From positions 124,001 to 188,000 of the forward strand of contig NZ_CP053482.1 in the NCBI RefSeq assembly GCF_016772315.1: a DNA stretch of 64,000 nt, read 5' to 3'. Position numbers and translations under genes: made by a program. The notes beneath the pieces were generated by a model. It worked only from the letters and a program-made list of their open reading frames with translations. It was not told the origin of the DNA and searched no databases. Of the stretch, positions 17,525-25,813 are shown one piece after another. Source of the DNA: Thiothrix subterranea. Lineage in GTDB: Bacteria; Pseudomonadota; Gammaproteobacteria; Thiotrichales; Thiotrichaceae. How positions within the stretch are numbered: the first letter of the stretch is position 1; every line of letters begins with the position of its first letter.

Positions 17525-18169
17525 TTAATGTTCGGGGTGGTAAGGCAATGACGAGTGGTGCAGGAAGATTTTCAGATGTCCATCCGCTTTGTCACGCTTG
17601 TAACCAAAGGTATATTCGACCTTGGTTTCCTTGCCGGTGGCGGCATCGGTGAAGTAATAATTGCCCATCGCTTCTGCGGTGTCTTGGTTGATCGCAATCG
17701 CATCGTTTTCAAAACGTACTTTTGACCAAGGTTGCAGGGCAAAGCCGTGGTCTTCGGTTTCTTTGCCTTTCACGAAATACGACAGGGCTTCATCCTTGGT
17801 TTCACGGAATTGGTCTTCAGCCGCTTTGGTGGGCTTGAACAATACTGTGCCATCACTAAACGTGTACAGTTGGTCGAGGAGTTTGCTGGTTATCGCCTGA
17901 TAATCGCCTTTTTCCTGATAGGTTTTGCCAATCGTAACAATGCCATCACCCCATGCTTGTTGTGCGGCTTGCACATCCTGCTCAGTAATCGGGGCAACCA
18001 CAGGCGCAGGCGTTACAACGGGTGCTATTGGGGCAAGTGGTGCAGTCGGTGCGACTGGCGCGGTGGGAGCAGTCAATGAAGTACTTGATTCCGCCAGCGC
18101 CACATTACCCGCCACAAAACTTATGCCACTCAGTAAGCACATTGCCCATAAACCTTGTTTCATCATCAT
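17525..18169 (-). CDS. Probable iota-class carbonic anhydrase (COG4337-like), exported
   Basis: 214 residues from the ATG at 18169, selected because GAGGAG lies 7-10 bases upstream. A signal peptide (MMMKQGLWAMCLLSGISFVAGNVALA) is followed by a Pro/Ala/Thr-rich linker and a SnoaL/CaMKII-association-type domain. Conserved pieces are ITEQDVQAAQQAWGDGIV, FKPTKAAEDQFR, ALSYFV, VRFENDAIAI, AMGNYYF, VEYTFGYKRD and LHHSSLPY. From memory these match bacterial iota carbonic anhydrases, whose C-terminal HHSS motif is diagnostic; homologues are often mislabelled phosphoribosyl-AMP cyclohydrolase. The protein should act in the periplasm. The beta-CA and bicarbonate-type transporter neighbours support the call. 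Confidence 0.78.
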   Translation of the reverse strand: MMMKQGLWAMCLLSGISFVAGNVALAESSTSLTAPTAPVAPTAPLAPIAPVVTPAPVVAPITEQDVQAAQQAWGDGIVTIGKTYQEKGDYQAITSKLLDQLYTFSDGTVLFKPTKAAEDQFRETKDEALSYFVKGKETEDHGFALQPWSKVRFENDAIAINQDTAEAMGNYYFTDAATGKETKVEYTFGYKRDKADGHLKIFLHHSSLPYHPEH

Positions 18170-18272
18170 GCAAATTCTCCTCATTCGGTAAAAATATAGC
18201 CACTTCAATTGCGCCGCCATACTATCAATAAAAATAGGGGTATACAGCCTGCCCGAAAGGAAGAGCCGTACC

Positions 18273-18307
18273 GTTTCAGACTGAAACCAAGCGTTTCACT
18301 ATGCAAC
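18273..18307. promoter_or_regulatory. Two copies of the 15-bp palindrome upstream of the iota-CA
   Basis: GTTTCAGACTGAAAC (18273-18287) and GTTTCACTATGCAAC (18293-18307) start 20 bp apart, the same spacing as at 16726-16760. They lie 104-138 bp upstream of the iota-CA start and about 155-190 bp upstream of the sigma-54 promoter on the other strand, suitable positions for an NtrC-type enhancer serving both directions. Confidence 0.78.
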
Positions 18308-18370
18308 ACCAATGACCTTTCACGGAATAATCTTTAAATACAATAACTTATAAGAATTCATTAAAAATTC

Positions 18371-18385
18371 GTTGCAAACTGTAAC
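18371..18385. promoter_or_regulatory. Single 15-bp palindrome upstream of the sigma-54 promoter
   Basis: GTTGCAAACTGTAAC fits GTT[TG]CA-N3-TGnAAC. Its centre is about 110 bp upstream of the transcription start expected from the -24/-12 box, a typical enhancer distance for an NtrC-family activator. The 350-bp region around it (18170-18520) has no gene and holds this site, the pair at 18273-18307 and the promoter. Confidence 0.75.
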
Positions 18386-18461
18386 AGCAGACACCTCGGC
18401 ATCACACAACAGCTTTGATTTTTATCTTTAAATAACAGCCAGTTAACCACCATTCAAATGC

Positions 18462-18477
18462 TGGCACGCTCTTTGCT
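18462..18477 (+). promoter_or_regulatory. Sigma-54 (RpoN) promoter
   Basis: TGGCAC-N5-TTGCT at 18462-18477 is a perfect -24/-12 element with GG and GC ten bases apart. Transcription should start near 18488, 30-odd bases before the small ORF at 18521. The NtrC-type regulator encoded 3 kb away and the upstream palindromes supply the required activator and enhancer. Confidence 0.88.
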
Positions 18478-18520
18478 ATAGAACAAGCAAATACTGTTCT
18501 TAACCAAGGAAACCATTCTC

Positions 18521-18727
18521 ATGAACCATTTATCTGCTGCACTGAAAACCATCCTGAACGGGCTGGCGATGCAATACGAAGGCGAATTGCTGACGACACA
18601 AGAGAAAAAAGCCAACCTGCAACGGGTATTGACGCAAATTGAACGCGAAAAACAAGCCGCGCCAGCCACTGCCCACACTGCAACCACTACTCCAAGCATC
18701 CCTAATATGGCCTTCCACGCCAAGTGA
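18521..18727 (+). CDS. Small protein leading the SulP operon
   Basis: 68 residues beginning MNHLSAALKTILNGLAMQYEG, mostly helical and charged (TTQEKKANLQRVLTQIEREK) with an Ala/Thr-rich end. No membrane segment or known family. AAGGAAACC lies at ribosome-site distance. It is the first gene after the sigma-54 promoter, and its TGA overlaps a possible GTG start of the SulP gene (GTGA). It may be a regulatory or accessory subunit of the transporter, by position only. Confidence 0.7.
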   Translation: MNHLSAALKTILNGLAMQYEGELLTTQEKKANLQRVLTQIEREKQAAPATAHTATTTPSIPNMAFHAK

Positions 18728-18732
18728 GCATC

Positions 18733-20511
18733 ATGAGCGTTCAAGCACTTCCTTCTTACTGGACATGGCTAATGCCATTCCTCAACTGGTTGCCTAAAAT
18801 CAATGGGCGTGACCTGCGGGCTGATTTCATTGCCGGTTTAACTGGGGCTGTCGTGGTGCTGCCGCAAGGCGTGGCCTTCGCCACCATCGCGGGGATGCCG
18901 CCGCAATACGGTTTATACGCAGGCATGATTCCCGCGATTGTTGCCGCGCTGTTTGGTTCGTCACGGCATTTGGTGTCAGGGCCGACCACGGCGGCTTCGG
19001 TGGTGTTGTTTTCGGCACTTTCCATCCACGCTGTGCCGGGTAGCCCGGATTATGTCACTCTGGCCTTGACCCTGACGTTCATGGTGGGGGTGTTTGAACT
19101 GGTGCTGGGACTAGCGCGAATGGGTGCGTTGGTGAATTTCATTTCGCACGCCGTCGTGGTCGGCTTCACTGCTGGGGCAGCTATTTTGATTGCAGCCAAG
19201 CAATTGAAGTATTTTTTCGGGGTGGACATGGATAACGGCGGGAATTTGACCGAACTATTATTCCGTTTTACCCAGCATCTCGACGGCATTAACGCCTATG
19301 CGGTATTGATTGCTGTCGTCACCTTACTCAGTGGCATAGCGACTAAACGCTGGTTGAAACGCGTGCCTTACATGGTGGTGGCTATTCTCGTTGGTAGCTT
19401 GCTCAGTGTCGGCTTAAATGCGTGGTTGGGCACAGATATTACGCATATCGCGACGGTTGGTGCATTGCCGGATTCTTTCCCGCCGCTGTCCGCGCCCGTG
19501 TTGACGCTGGAAAATATTAAAATGCTGGCTCCTGCTGCCTTGGCAGTCACGCTGTTTGCCTTGACCGAAGCGGTGTCTATTGGGCGGGCAATGGCGGCAC
19601 GCGGTGGCTATAACATCAACGGCAATCAGGAATTTATTGGGCAAGGCTTGTCCAATCTGGCGGGGTCATTTTTCTCAGGCTACGTTTCGACCGGCTCGTT
19701 TAACCGCACAGGTGTCAACTACGAATCCGGTGCGAAAACCCCGATGGCGGCAGTATTTGCAGGATTATTGCTGATATTCGTGGTAGTGCTGGTTGCGCCT
19801 TACGCTGCGTATTTGCCCAAAGCAGCGATGGCGGGCGTGTTGTTCTTAGTCGCGTGGGGCTTGATCGACTGGCATGAAATCCGCGAGATTATCAGCTTCT
19901 CGAAACGCGAAACGGTGGTGTTAGCTGTCACGTTCTTTAGTGCGCTGTTCCTTGATTTGGAATTTGCGATTTTCCTCGGCGTGATGCTGTCCTTGGTGTT
20001 GTATCTGGAAAAAGTCTCCAAGCCGCGCATCCTGACCCGCACGCCCGACAAGAATTTGCCTAACCATGCCTTTTCCACTAACCCGGATTTACCCCAATGC
20101 CAGCAATTGCGCTTCGTGGGTGTTGAAGGCTCGCTATTCTTCGGCTCGGTAAATCACATGGAGGAAAAGTTCGGTAAAATCCGCGCAGAACACCCGCAGC
20201 AAAAACACCTTGCGGTGATTTGCGAAGGCATCAACTTTGCCGATTTGCAGGGCAGCCACGCACTGTACAAAGAAGCCAAACAACGGCAAGCAGATGGCGG
20301 CAATTTGTACCTGATCAATGTCAAGGAAGGTTTGTGGGATGCGTTAGAAGCCTGCGAATGTTTCGACAAGGAAGGTTCACGCAATGTGTTCCAGTCCAAG
20401 TCAGCCGCGATCCACGCGATTTACCAAAAGCTGGATAAAAGCCTGTGTGAAGGTTGTACCGCACGTTTGTTCAAAGAATGTTCGAGTACGGCTGCACACA
20501 CCAAGCCATAA
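18733..20511 (+). CDS. SulP-family anion transporter with STAS domain (first copy)
   Basis: 592 residues from the ATG at 18733 (a GTG at 18724 overlapping the small ORF stop is an alternative). The SulP signature PQGVAFATIAGMPPQYGLYAG is at about residues 45-65, about ten membrane segments follow, and the cytoplasmic STAS domain occupies about 455-560. SulP proteins carry sulfate, bicarbonate or other anions; BicA-type members import bicarbonate with Na+. The carbonic anhydrases beside it favour bicarbonate, but the substrate is not proved. The C-terminus has a Cys motif, LCEGCTARLFKEC, shared with the next transporter and not part of a normal STAS domain. Confidence 0.9.
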   Translation: MSVQALPSYWTWLMPFLNWLPKINGRDLRADFIAGLTGAVVVLPQGVAFATIAGMPPQYGLYAGMIPAIVAALFGSSRHLVSGPTTAASVVLFSALSIHAVPGSPDYVTLALTLTFMVGVFELVLGLARMGALVNFISHAVVVGFTAGAAILIAAKQLKYFFGVDMDNGGNLTELLFRFTQHLDGINAYAVLIAVVTLLSGIATKRWLKRVPYMVVAILVGSLLSVGLNAWLGTDITHIATVGALPDSFPPLSAPVLTLENIKMLAPAALAVTLFALTEAVSIGRAMAARGGYNINGNQEFIGQGLSNLAGSFFSGYVSTGSFNRTGVNYESGAKTPMAAVFAGLLLIFVVVLVAPYAAYLPKAAMAGVLFLVAWGLIDWHEIREIISFSKRETVVLAVTFFSALFLDLEFAIFLGVMLSLVLYLEKVSKPRILTRTPDKNLPNHAFSTNPDLPQCQQLRFVGVEGSLFFGSVNHMEEKFGKIRAEHPQQKHLAVICEGINFADLQGSHALYKEAKQRQADGGNLYLINVKEGLWDALEACECFDKEGSRNVFQSKSAAIHAIYQKLDKSLCEGCTARLFKECSSTAAHTKP

Positions 20512-20528
20512 CGTTGGCATCAAGCACT

Positions 20529-20564
20529 GTTTCAGTTTGCAACACATGAGTTGCAGACTGAAAC
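20529..20564. promoter_or_regulatory. Two copies of the 15-bp palindrome between the SulP genes
   Basis: GTTTCAGTTTGCAAC (20529-20543) and GTTGCAGACTGAAAC (20550-20564) start 21 bp apart and lie 120-155 bp upstream of the second SulP gene. This suggests that the second transporter has its own regulator-dependent promoter. No convincing -24/-12 box was found between the sites and the gene. Confidence 0.7.
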
Positions 20565-20683
20565 AGGAGGCAGTATTTAACACAACTTCGCCGCATTAAT
20601 GATTTCACGCAATTAATCAGCACCCACTAATGTTGTAATATGCCTCGCTAGTACGGGTATTAAGCATTAATAGAGCGATAAGC

Positions 20684-22429
20684 ATGAAACAATTTTTCCT
20701 CCCCTTTCTCGCTTGGCTGGGCTTAGTCAACCGCGAATCACTGAAAGCTGATTTCTTTGCGGGCTTAACCGGCGCAGTCGTGGTGCTGCCACAAGGCGTG
20801 GCGTTTGCGGCGATTGCAGGCTTGCCGCCGGAATACGGTTTGTACACGGCAATGGTCACGCCGATTATTGCGGGCTTGTTTGGCTCATCCTTGCATCTGG
20901 TATCCGGCCCCACCACTGCGATTTCTTTGGTGGTATTTTCCACCATCAGCCGTTATGCCGAGCCGGGGTCGGCGCAATTTATCCAAATGGTGCTAACGCT
21001 GACCTTCCTCGCCGGGGTTTACCAGTTGGTGTTCGGCTTGATGCGCTTGGGCATGTTGGTGAACTTTGTATCGCATACCGTGGTGATCGGTTTTACGGCT
21101 GGGGCAGCGATTTTGATTGCCACCAGCCAAATCAAATACGTGACGGGCATCCCCATTCCCAAAGGCGAATCGTTCCTGCATACGTGGGTGGATGTGGGGG
21201 TCGGTATCGGCTCAACCAATTTCTATATTTTGATGATTGCCGCTTTCACCATGCTGTCAGCGTTAATGCTGAAACGTTATCTGCCCAAAATGCCGCACCT
21301 GTTATTTGGCATGGTCATGGGCAGTCTTGCCAGCATCGCCATTGGTGGTGCGGCACACGGTCTTACTTACGTGGGTGAAATCAAAGGGCAATTGCCACCC
21401 TTATCGCTACCTGATTTTTCTTTTGCCTCGTTGAAACAACTTGCGTCGGGCGCATTCGCGGTCGCCTTGCTGGGGCTGATTGAGGCGGTGTCGATTGCCC
21501 GCTCGATTGCCACCAAATCGCAGCAACGTCTCGATGGCAATCAGGAATTCGTTGGACAAGGTTTGTCGAATATTGCGGGCAGTTTTTTCTCCAGCTACGC
21601 AGGTTCTGGCTCATTTACCCGTTCCGGCATTAACTATTCTGCCGGGGCAAGAACCCCGTTGTCGGCGGTATTTGCAGCGATTTTGCTGGCAATCATCGTG
21701 TTGCTGGTTGCACCCTTAGCGGCGTATTTACCCGTCGCAGCAATGGGCGGCATCATTATGTTGGTAGCCTACAACCTGATCGACTTTCACCATATCAAGC
21801 ACATTTTGCACAGCAGCAAAACCGAAACGTCGATCCTTGCCACCACGTTTTTCGCCACACTGTTCATGGAACTGGAATTCGCTATTTACATGGGTGTGTT
21901 GCTGTCGCTGATTATTTTCCTGATGCGCACGTCGATGCCCAACATTGTGGATTTAGCCCCGAACCCTGCCGAACCCCGCCACAAGTTTGCCGAAGTCACC
22001 GAATACGGGCTGAAAGAATGCCCACAATTGAAATTGGTGCGGGTGGATATGTCGATCTACTTCGGTTCACTCGACAAAGTGCAACGCGAACTCGCTTGTA
22101 TTGCCGAACGCCAACACATTAAGCATGTCCTGATCGTGGGGGAAAGCATCAACTTCATCGACCTTGCCGGGGCAGAAATGCTGATTCAAGAAGCCAAACG
22201 CCTCAAATCCCTTGGCGGCGGCTTGTATTTGCAAGGCGCGAAAAACAAAGTCTACGATTTTATGGATAGGATTGATTTTGTGGAAGATTTTGGCGCAGGC
22301 AATGTGTTTTCCAGCAAAGAAGCGGCTCTGCAATCCTTGACCAAACGCTTGGATCACAGCATTTGCGCAACCTGCGACAAACGCATTTTCCGCGAATGTG
22401 CGAAGTTACCGGGCGCGAAAACGGTTTAA
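20684..22429 (+). CDS. SulP-family anion transporter with STAS domain (second copy)
   Basis: 581 residues, paralogous to the preceding gene along its whole length. The signature is PQGVAFAAIAGLPPEYGLYTA, and the membrane part contains EAVSIARSIATKSQQ and NQEFVGQGLSNIAGSFFSSY as in SulP1. The STAS domain is near 445-545. The end carries ICATCDKRIFREC, the same C-x2-C-x5-RxFxEC pattern as SulP1. Tandem duplication with divergence suggests different affinities or substrates. Its stop overlaps the convergent recD stop by 4 bases. Confidence 0.9.
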   Translation: MKQFFLPFLAWLGLVNRESLKADFFAGLTGAVVVLPQGVAFAAIAGLPPEYGLYTAMVTPIIAGLFGSSLHLVSGPTTAISLVVFSTISRYAEPGSAQFIQMVLTLTFLAGVYQLVFGLMRLGMLVNFVSHTVVIGFTAGAAILIATSQIKYVTGIPIPKGESFLHTWVDVGVGIGSTNFYILMIAAFTMLSALMLKRYLPKMPHLLFGMVMGSLASIAIGGAAHGLTYVGEIKGQLPPLSLPDFSFASLKQLASGAFAVALLGLIEAVSIARSIATKSQQRLDGNQEFVGQGLSNIAGSFFSSYAGSGSFTRSGINYSAGARTPLSAVFAAILLAIIVLLVAPLAAYLPVAAMGGIIMLVAYNLIDFHHIKHILHSSKTETSILATTFFATLFMELEFAIYMGVLLSLIIFLMRTSMPNIVDLAPNPAEPRHKFAEVTEYGLKECPQLKLVRVDMSIYFGSLDKVQRELACIAERQHIKHVLIVGESINFIDLAGAEMLIQEAKRLKSLGGGLYLQGAKNKVYDFMDRIDFVEDFGAGNVFSSKEAALQSLTKRLDHSICATCDKRIFRECAKLPGAKTV

Positions 22430-23970
22430 GCCTGCAAGCGTTCCTGCAATTGTGATGACGGTGGCGTTACCGTGCGTAACGCCTTCCCCAACATAGCACG
22501 GCTGGCGAGGATGTGAATCCCCTGCTTCGCCCGCGTCACTGCCGTATACAATAATTCGCGCCCTAGCAATGGCAAATCGTCTGCTTCCGGCAAAATCAAC
22601 AAGACCCGCGTAAATTCCGAGCCTTGGCTTTTATGGATGGTCATCGCCCACGCCGTTTCATGCGCAGGCAAGCGAATCGGCGCAACCGCCCGGTATTCCC
22701 CAGCCGCTCCCGCCGGAAACCACACGCGCAATTCCCCCGCCTCATTCGGCAAGGCAATGCCAATATCGCCATTAAACAAATTCTGGCGGTAATCGTTTTG
22801 CGTCACCATCACCGGTCTGCCAACGTACCAAGGGCGTTGCGCCCGTTCATGCGCAGGCAGCAGCCGTTGCATCACGCCATCCACCCACGGATTCAGCCCT
22901 TCAACACCCAGCCGCCCTTGCCGCAACGGTGTGAGGATGCGCAACGCATTAAACGTATTGAAAATAGCCGACAACTCACCCGCTTTCACGGCTGCCACAT
23001 ACGCCTGCCAACCTTCACGCACCCATTCCGCATTCAAGCCCGTCGAGGATTCATCCAAGCTCACCTCAGGAAAAGCAGGTGATGCCAACACCTCCAGCAA
23101 ACGCGCGGCATCATCCGCCCGAATCGCTTGCGCAAGCTGCCCAATCCCATCGGTGTCGGTAAAACGGTAACTGGTTTGCAACAACAACATCTGCTTTGCC
23201 AAAGCATGACCGCTGCATAAATCGCGGAAAATCGACCCTGTTTCCACCGATGCCAATTGATCTTTATCGCCCAGCAACATCAGCTTGGCGTGAGGCGGCA
23301 CGGCTTCAAACAAATGCGTCATCATGGAAATGTCGATCATCGACGCTTCATCGACAATCACCACATCGGCAGGCAACGGATTGTGGGCGTGATGGCGAAA
23401 CCCTACCCGATTCGGCATAAAGCCCAGCAAGCGGTGCAAGGTGCTGGCTTGCTCCGGCATGGGGCAAGTAATGTTCTCACGTTGACGTGTGTCGCGAATG
23501 GATTCCTGCATCCGCATCGCCGCCTTACCCGTCGGTGCTGCCAGCAGAATGCGCGTGGGTGAAATACCACCCGCTATCAACTCAACCAGTTTTCCCGTCA
23601 CTTGGGTGGTTTTCCCCGTGCCGGGGCCACCGGAAATAATCAGTAAAGTATCGTCACGCATCCGCGCTTGGATACACGTTGCCAAGCGTTGTTCATACGA
23701 CCAGTAACGGTACAACCATGCGTGGGTATCGCTGAGAATGAGCGGTTTATAATCCCCCTCGCGCCCCACCACGGCAGATGCTTGCAATGCTTCCATATCC
23801 ACCGCAGGCGCATCCGCTAACGGCACAGCAATCACGCCCTCACGGGTACGCGCACTCACATGCCGTACCAATGCCGTTAACCCACGCGGACTTGCGCCCC
23901 CCTCCAGCCGTTTCAGCAAGCGGGCAAGCTGTTCATCAAGCGGATGAAGGGGATGTGCAATCTCTGGCAT
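22426..23970 (-). CDS. recD: Exodeoxyribonuclease V alpha subunit (RecD)
   Basis: SF1B helicase of the RecBCD recombination nuclease, moving 5' to 3'. Walker A SGGPGTGKTTQVTGKL is at about residue 113, followed by LAAPTGKAAMRMQESI, Walker B VVIVDEASMIDISMM, LGDKDQLASVETGSIFRDLC, and the late motifs AWAMTIHKSQGSEF and LYTAVTRAK. 514 residues is shorter than E. coli RecD (about 600), mostly in the N-terminal RecC-contacting domain. recB and recC are not adjacent; galU lies immediately upstream with a TAATG overlap. Confidence 0.93.
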   Translation of the reverse strand: MPEIAHPLHPLDEQLARLLKRLEGGASPRGLTALVRHVSARTREGVIAVPLADAPAVDMEALQASAVVGREGDYKPLILSDTHAWLYRYWSYEQRLATCIQARMRDDTLLIISGGPGTGKTTQVTGKLVELIAGGISPTRILLAAPTGKAAMRMQESIRDTRQRENITCPMPEQASTLHRLLGFMPNRVGFRHHAHNPLPADVVIVDEASMIDISMMTHLFEAVPPHAKLMLLGDKDQLASVETGSIFRDLCSGHALAKQMLLLQTSYRFTDTDGIGQLAQAIRADDAARLLEVLASPAFPEVSLDESSTGLNAEWVREGWQAYVAAVKAGELSAIFNTFNALRILTPLRQGRLGVEGLNPWVDGVMQRLLPAHERAQRPWYVGRPVMVTQNDYRQNLFNGDIGIALPNEAGELRVWFPAGAAGEYRAVAPIRLPAHETAWAMTIHKSQGSEFTRVLLILPEADDLPLLGRELLYTAVTRAKQGIHILASRAMLGKALRTVTPPSSQLQERLQA

Positions 23971-24881
23971 TACAGCGTTTTCACATACTCTTTCAAGAAC
24001 GCATTGAAGCGGTCGCCGATTTCACCGTGACGCGACGCGTATTCAATATTCGCCATCATGTAACCCATTTTCGAGCCGCAATCGTGGCTCTTGCCGGTAA
24101 TGTGGAACGCGTTGACTTGGTATTCGCGCATCAGCAAACCGATGGTATCCGTGAGCTGGATTTCGTCACCCGCACCCAACGGCGTGCGCTTCAGCCGATC
24201 CCACGTATGCGGTGCTAACACGTAACGCCCGACCACGGCAAGGTTAGACGGCGCTTCATTGACGGGAGGTTTTTCCACAATCGCCGTCATTGCCACGGAT
24301 TCGCCTGCTGCCAAGCTCTGCCCGTTAATATCCACCACGCCGTAAGATGACACTTTCTGCATCGGCACAGGTTCAACCATGATCTGGCTGTAGCCAGTTT
24401 CATCGTACAAATCCAGCATTGCCGCCAGATTGTCTGTTTTCAGGTCGCTCGCCGCATCGTCAATAATCACATCCGGCAGCACCACCGCGAATGGCTCATT
24501 TCCCACAATCGGGTAAGCGCACATAATCGCATGACCCAAACCTTTCGCTTGCCCTTGGCGGACGTGCATAATGGTCACGTCACGCGGGCAAATCGAACGC
24601 ACTTCATCCAACAACTGGCGCTTGACGCGCTTTTCCAGCATGGTTTCCAGCTCAAAACTGGTATCAAAATGGTTTTCGATGGAGTTTTTACTGGAATGGG
24701 TCACGAGGACGATTTCCTTGATGCCCGCCGCCACGCATTCATTCACTACGTATTGGATCAAGGGTTTGTCAACAATCGGCAGCATTTCTTTCGGGATCGC
24801 TTTGGTGGCGGGCAACATGCGCGTACCCAGACCAGCAACCGGAATGACAGCCTTGCGGACTTTATGTTTATTCATGAACAA
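23970..24881 (-). CDS. galU: UTP--glucose-1-phosphate uridylyltransferase
   Basis: Makes UDP-glucose for polysaccharide and envelope synthesis. Nucleotidyltransferase signature [22 protein letters not shown] is at about residues 12-33, then [22 protein letters not shown] and VVLPDVIID. 303 residues fit the GalU family. The start may be MNKHK at 24875 rather than 24881. recD follows with a one-base overlap. Confidence 0.96.
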   Translation of the reverse strand: MFMNKHKVRKAVIPVAGLGTRMLPATKAIPKEMLPIVDKPLIQYVVNECVAAGIKEIVLVTHSSKNSIENHFDTSFELETMLEKRVKRQLLDEVRSICPRDVTIMHVRQGQAKGLGHAIMCAYPIVGNEPFAVVLPDVIIDDAASDLKTDNLAAMLDLYDETGYSQIMVEPVPMQKVSSYGVVDINGQSLAAGESVAMTAIVEKPPVNEAPSNLAVVGRYVLAPHTWDRLKRTPLGAGDEIQLTDTIGLLMREYQVNAFHITGKSHDCGSKMGYMMANIEYASRHGEIGDRFNAFLKEYVKTL

Positions 24882-25003
24882 GGTTTCCTTTGAAATCTAT
24901 CAGTAAGACGACCAGCGCCATTTTATCACTGTTCCGAGGGTGTTATGTCAAAACTTACCGCTTGACGGTCATTTCCTCATCAACCACCACAGCACCCGCT
25001 GTT

Positions 25004-25076
25004 TTGTCTACAATAGTAAATAAAAACTTCACTTTTTCGCCTATAATGTTATTATTTGCAAAAAGATTGTCAACAA
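25004..25076. promoter_or_regulatory. Promoter and two GntR-type operators of the prp operon
   Basis: TTGTCTACAA (25004-25013) and TTGTCAACAA (25067-25076) are near-identical palindromes of the TTGTnnACAA type bound by FadR-group GntR regulators. A -10 box TATAAT lies between them at 25042-25047 with a poor -35. One operator sits upstream and the other near the transcription start, an arrangement for autorepression with release by a cycle intermediate. The first gene downstream encodes a FadR-group regulator. Confidence 0.65.
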
Positions 25077-25093
25077 TCATCGAGAATAGCACC

Positions 25094-25813
25094 ATGTTAG
25101 CACTACACACACCGGAAGGGACACTGGCAGATGTGGCTTCAACGCGTTTGACGCAAGCCATTATCACGGGTGAACTCATCCAAGGACAAAAACTGAACGA
25201 AGCCGATTTGGCAGAACGCTATGGCATCGGGCGCGGCCCTTTGCGCGAAGCCTTACGCCAACTCGAAGGAATGCGCTTAGTTAAACGCATTCCACATGCA
25301 GGCGCACGCGTTGTGACGCTCGACCGCGACATGATGGCGGATTTGTACGCCGTGCGTGAAGCCCTCGAAGGCATGGCGTGCCGCACCGCTGCGTTACGCA
25401 TGACGGATGCAGAAATTGACACACTGCGGCTATTGCTCGAAAAACACGCCGAGCAAATTGAAGCCACCGATGGACAAATTTATGTCCAAAGCGAAGGCGA
25501 TTTCGACTTTCATTACCAGATCGCGCTGGGTAGCCGTAACCAGATGTTGATCGACCTGCTAGCAGGCGAGTTGTACCAATTGTTGCGCATGTGCCGTTAC
25601 CGCACCAGCCGACTTTCCGCGCGCATTCGCCCTGCTTTGCAACAGCACCGCCACATCGTCGATGCGCTCACTGCGCGTGACGGCGAATTGGCGGAAATTC
25701 TCATGCGTCGCCATATCAGCGGCGCATGGAAAAGTATTAGTCAAATGATGGATGAGGAACATGACAGCAAAACAATCACTTACTCCCGGTCAAAAACTGC
25801 GTCAAGCCGTTAA
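25094..25813 (+). CDS. GntR-family regulator of the methylcitrate operon
   Basis: 239 residues from the ATG at 25094; longer upstream frames are rejected because the winged-helix domain begins right after this start. The HTH is [29 protein letters not shown] (about 38-66), followed by the FCD ligand domain with metal-binding pattern [14 protein letters not shown]. Its last 53 bases overlap prpB, so the two are cotranscribed and possibly coupled. It probably controls the operon by sensing 2-methylcitrate or a related acid, by analogy with similar loci. Confidence 0.9.
   Translation: MLALHTPEGTLADVASTRLTQAIITGELIQGQKLNEADLAERYGIGRGPLREALRQLEGMRLVKRIPHAGARVVTLDRDMMADLYAVREALEGMACRTAALRMTDAEIDTLRLLLEKHAEQIEATDGQIYVQSEGDFDFHYQIALGSRNQMLIDLLAGELYQLLRMCRYRTSRLSARIRPALQQHRHIVDALTARDGELAEILMRRHISGAWKSISQMMDEEHDSKTITYSRSKTASSR

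Noticed and set aside
18205-18219. Minus-strand sigma-54 promoter for the iota carbonic anhydrase
   Set aside because: TGGCGG-N5-TTGA has the -24 GG but GA instead of the nearly invariant -12 GC; too weak to list.
20565-20683. Sigma-54 promoter for the second SulP gene
   Set aside because: No GG-N10-GC arrangement with a reasonable consensus was found between the palindromes and the ATG.
24890-25093. N-terminal extension of the GntR regulator
   Set aside because: The extension covers the promoter and operators and has no family counterpart; the ATG at 25094 matches the domain start.
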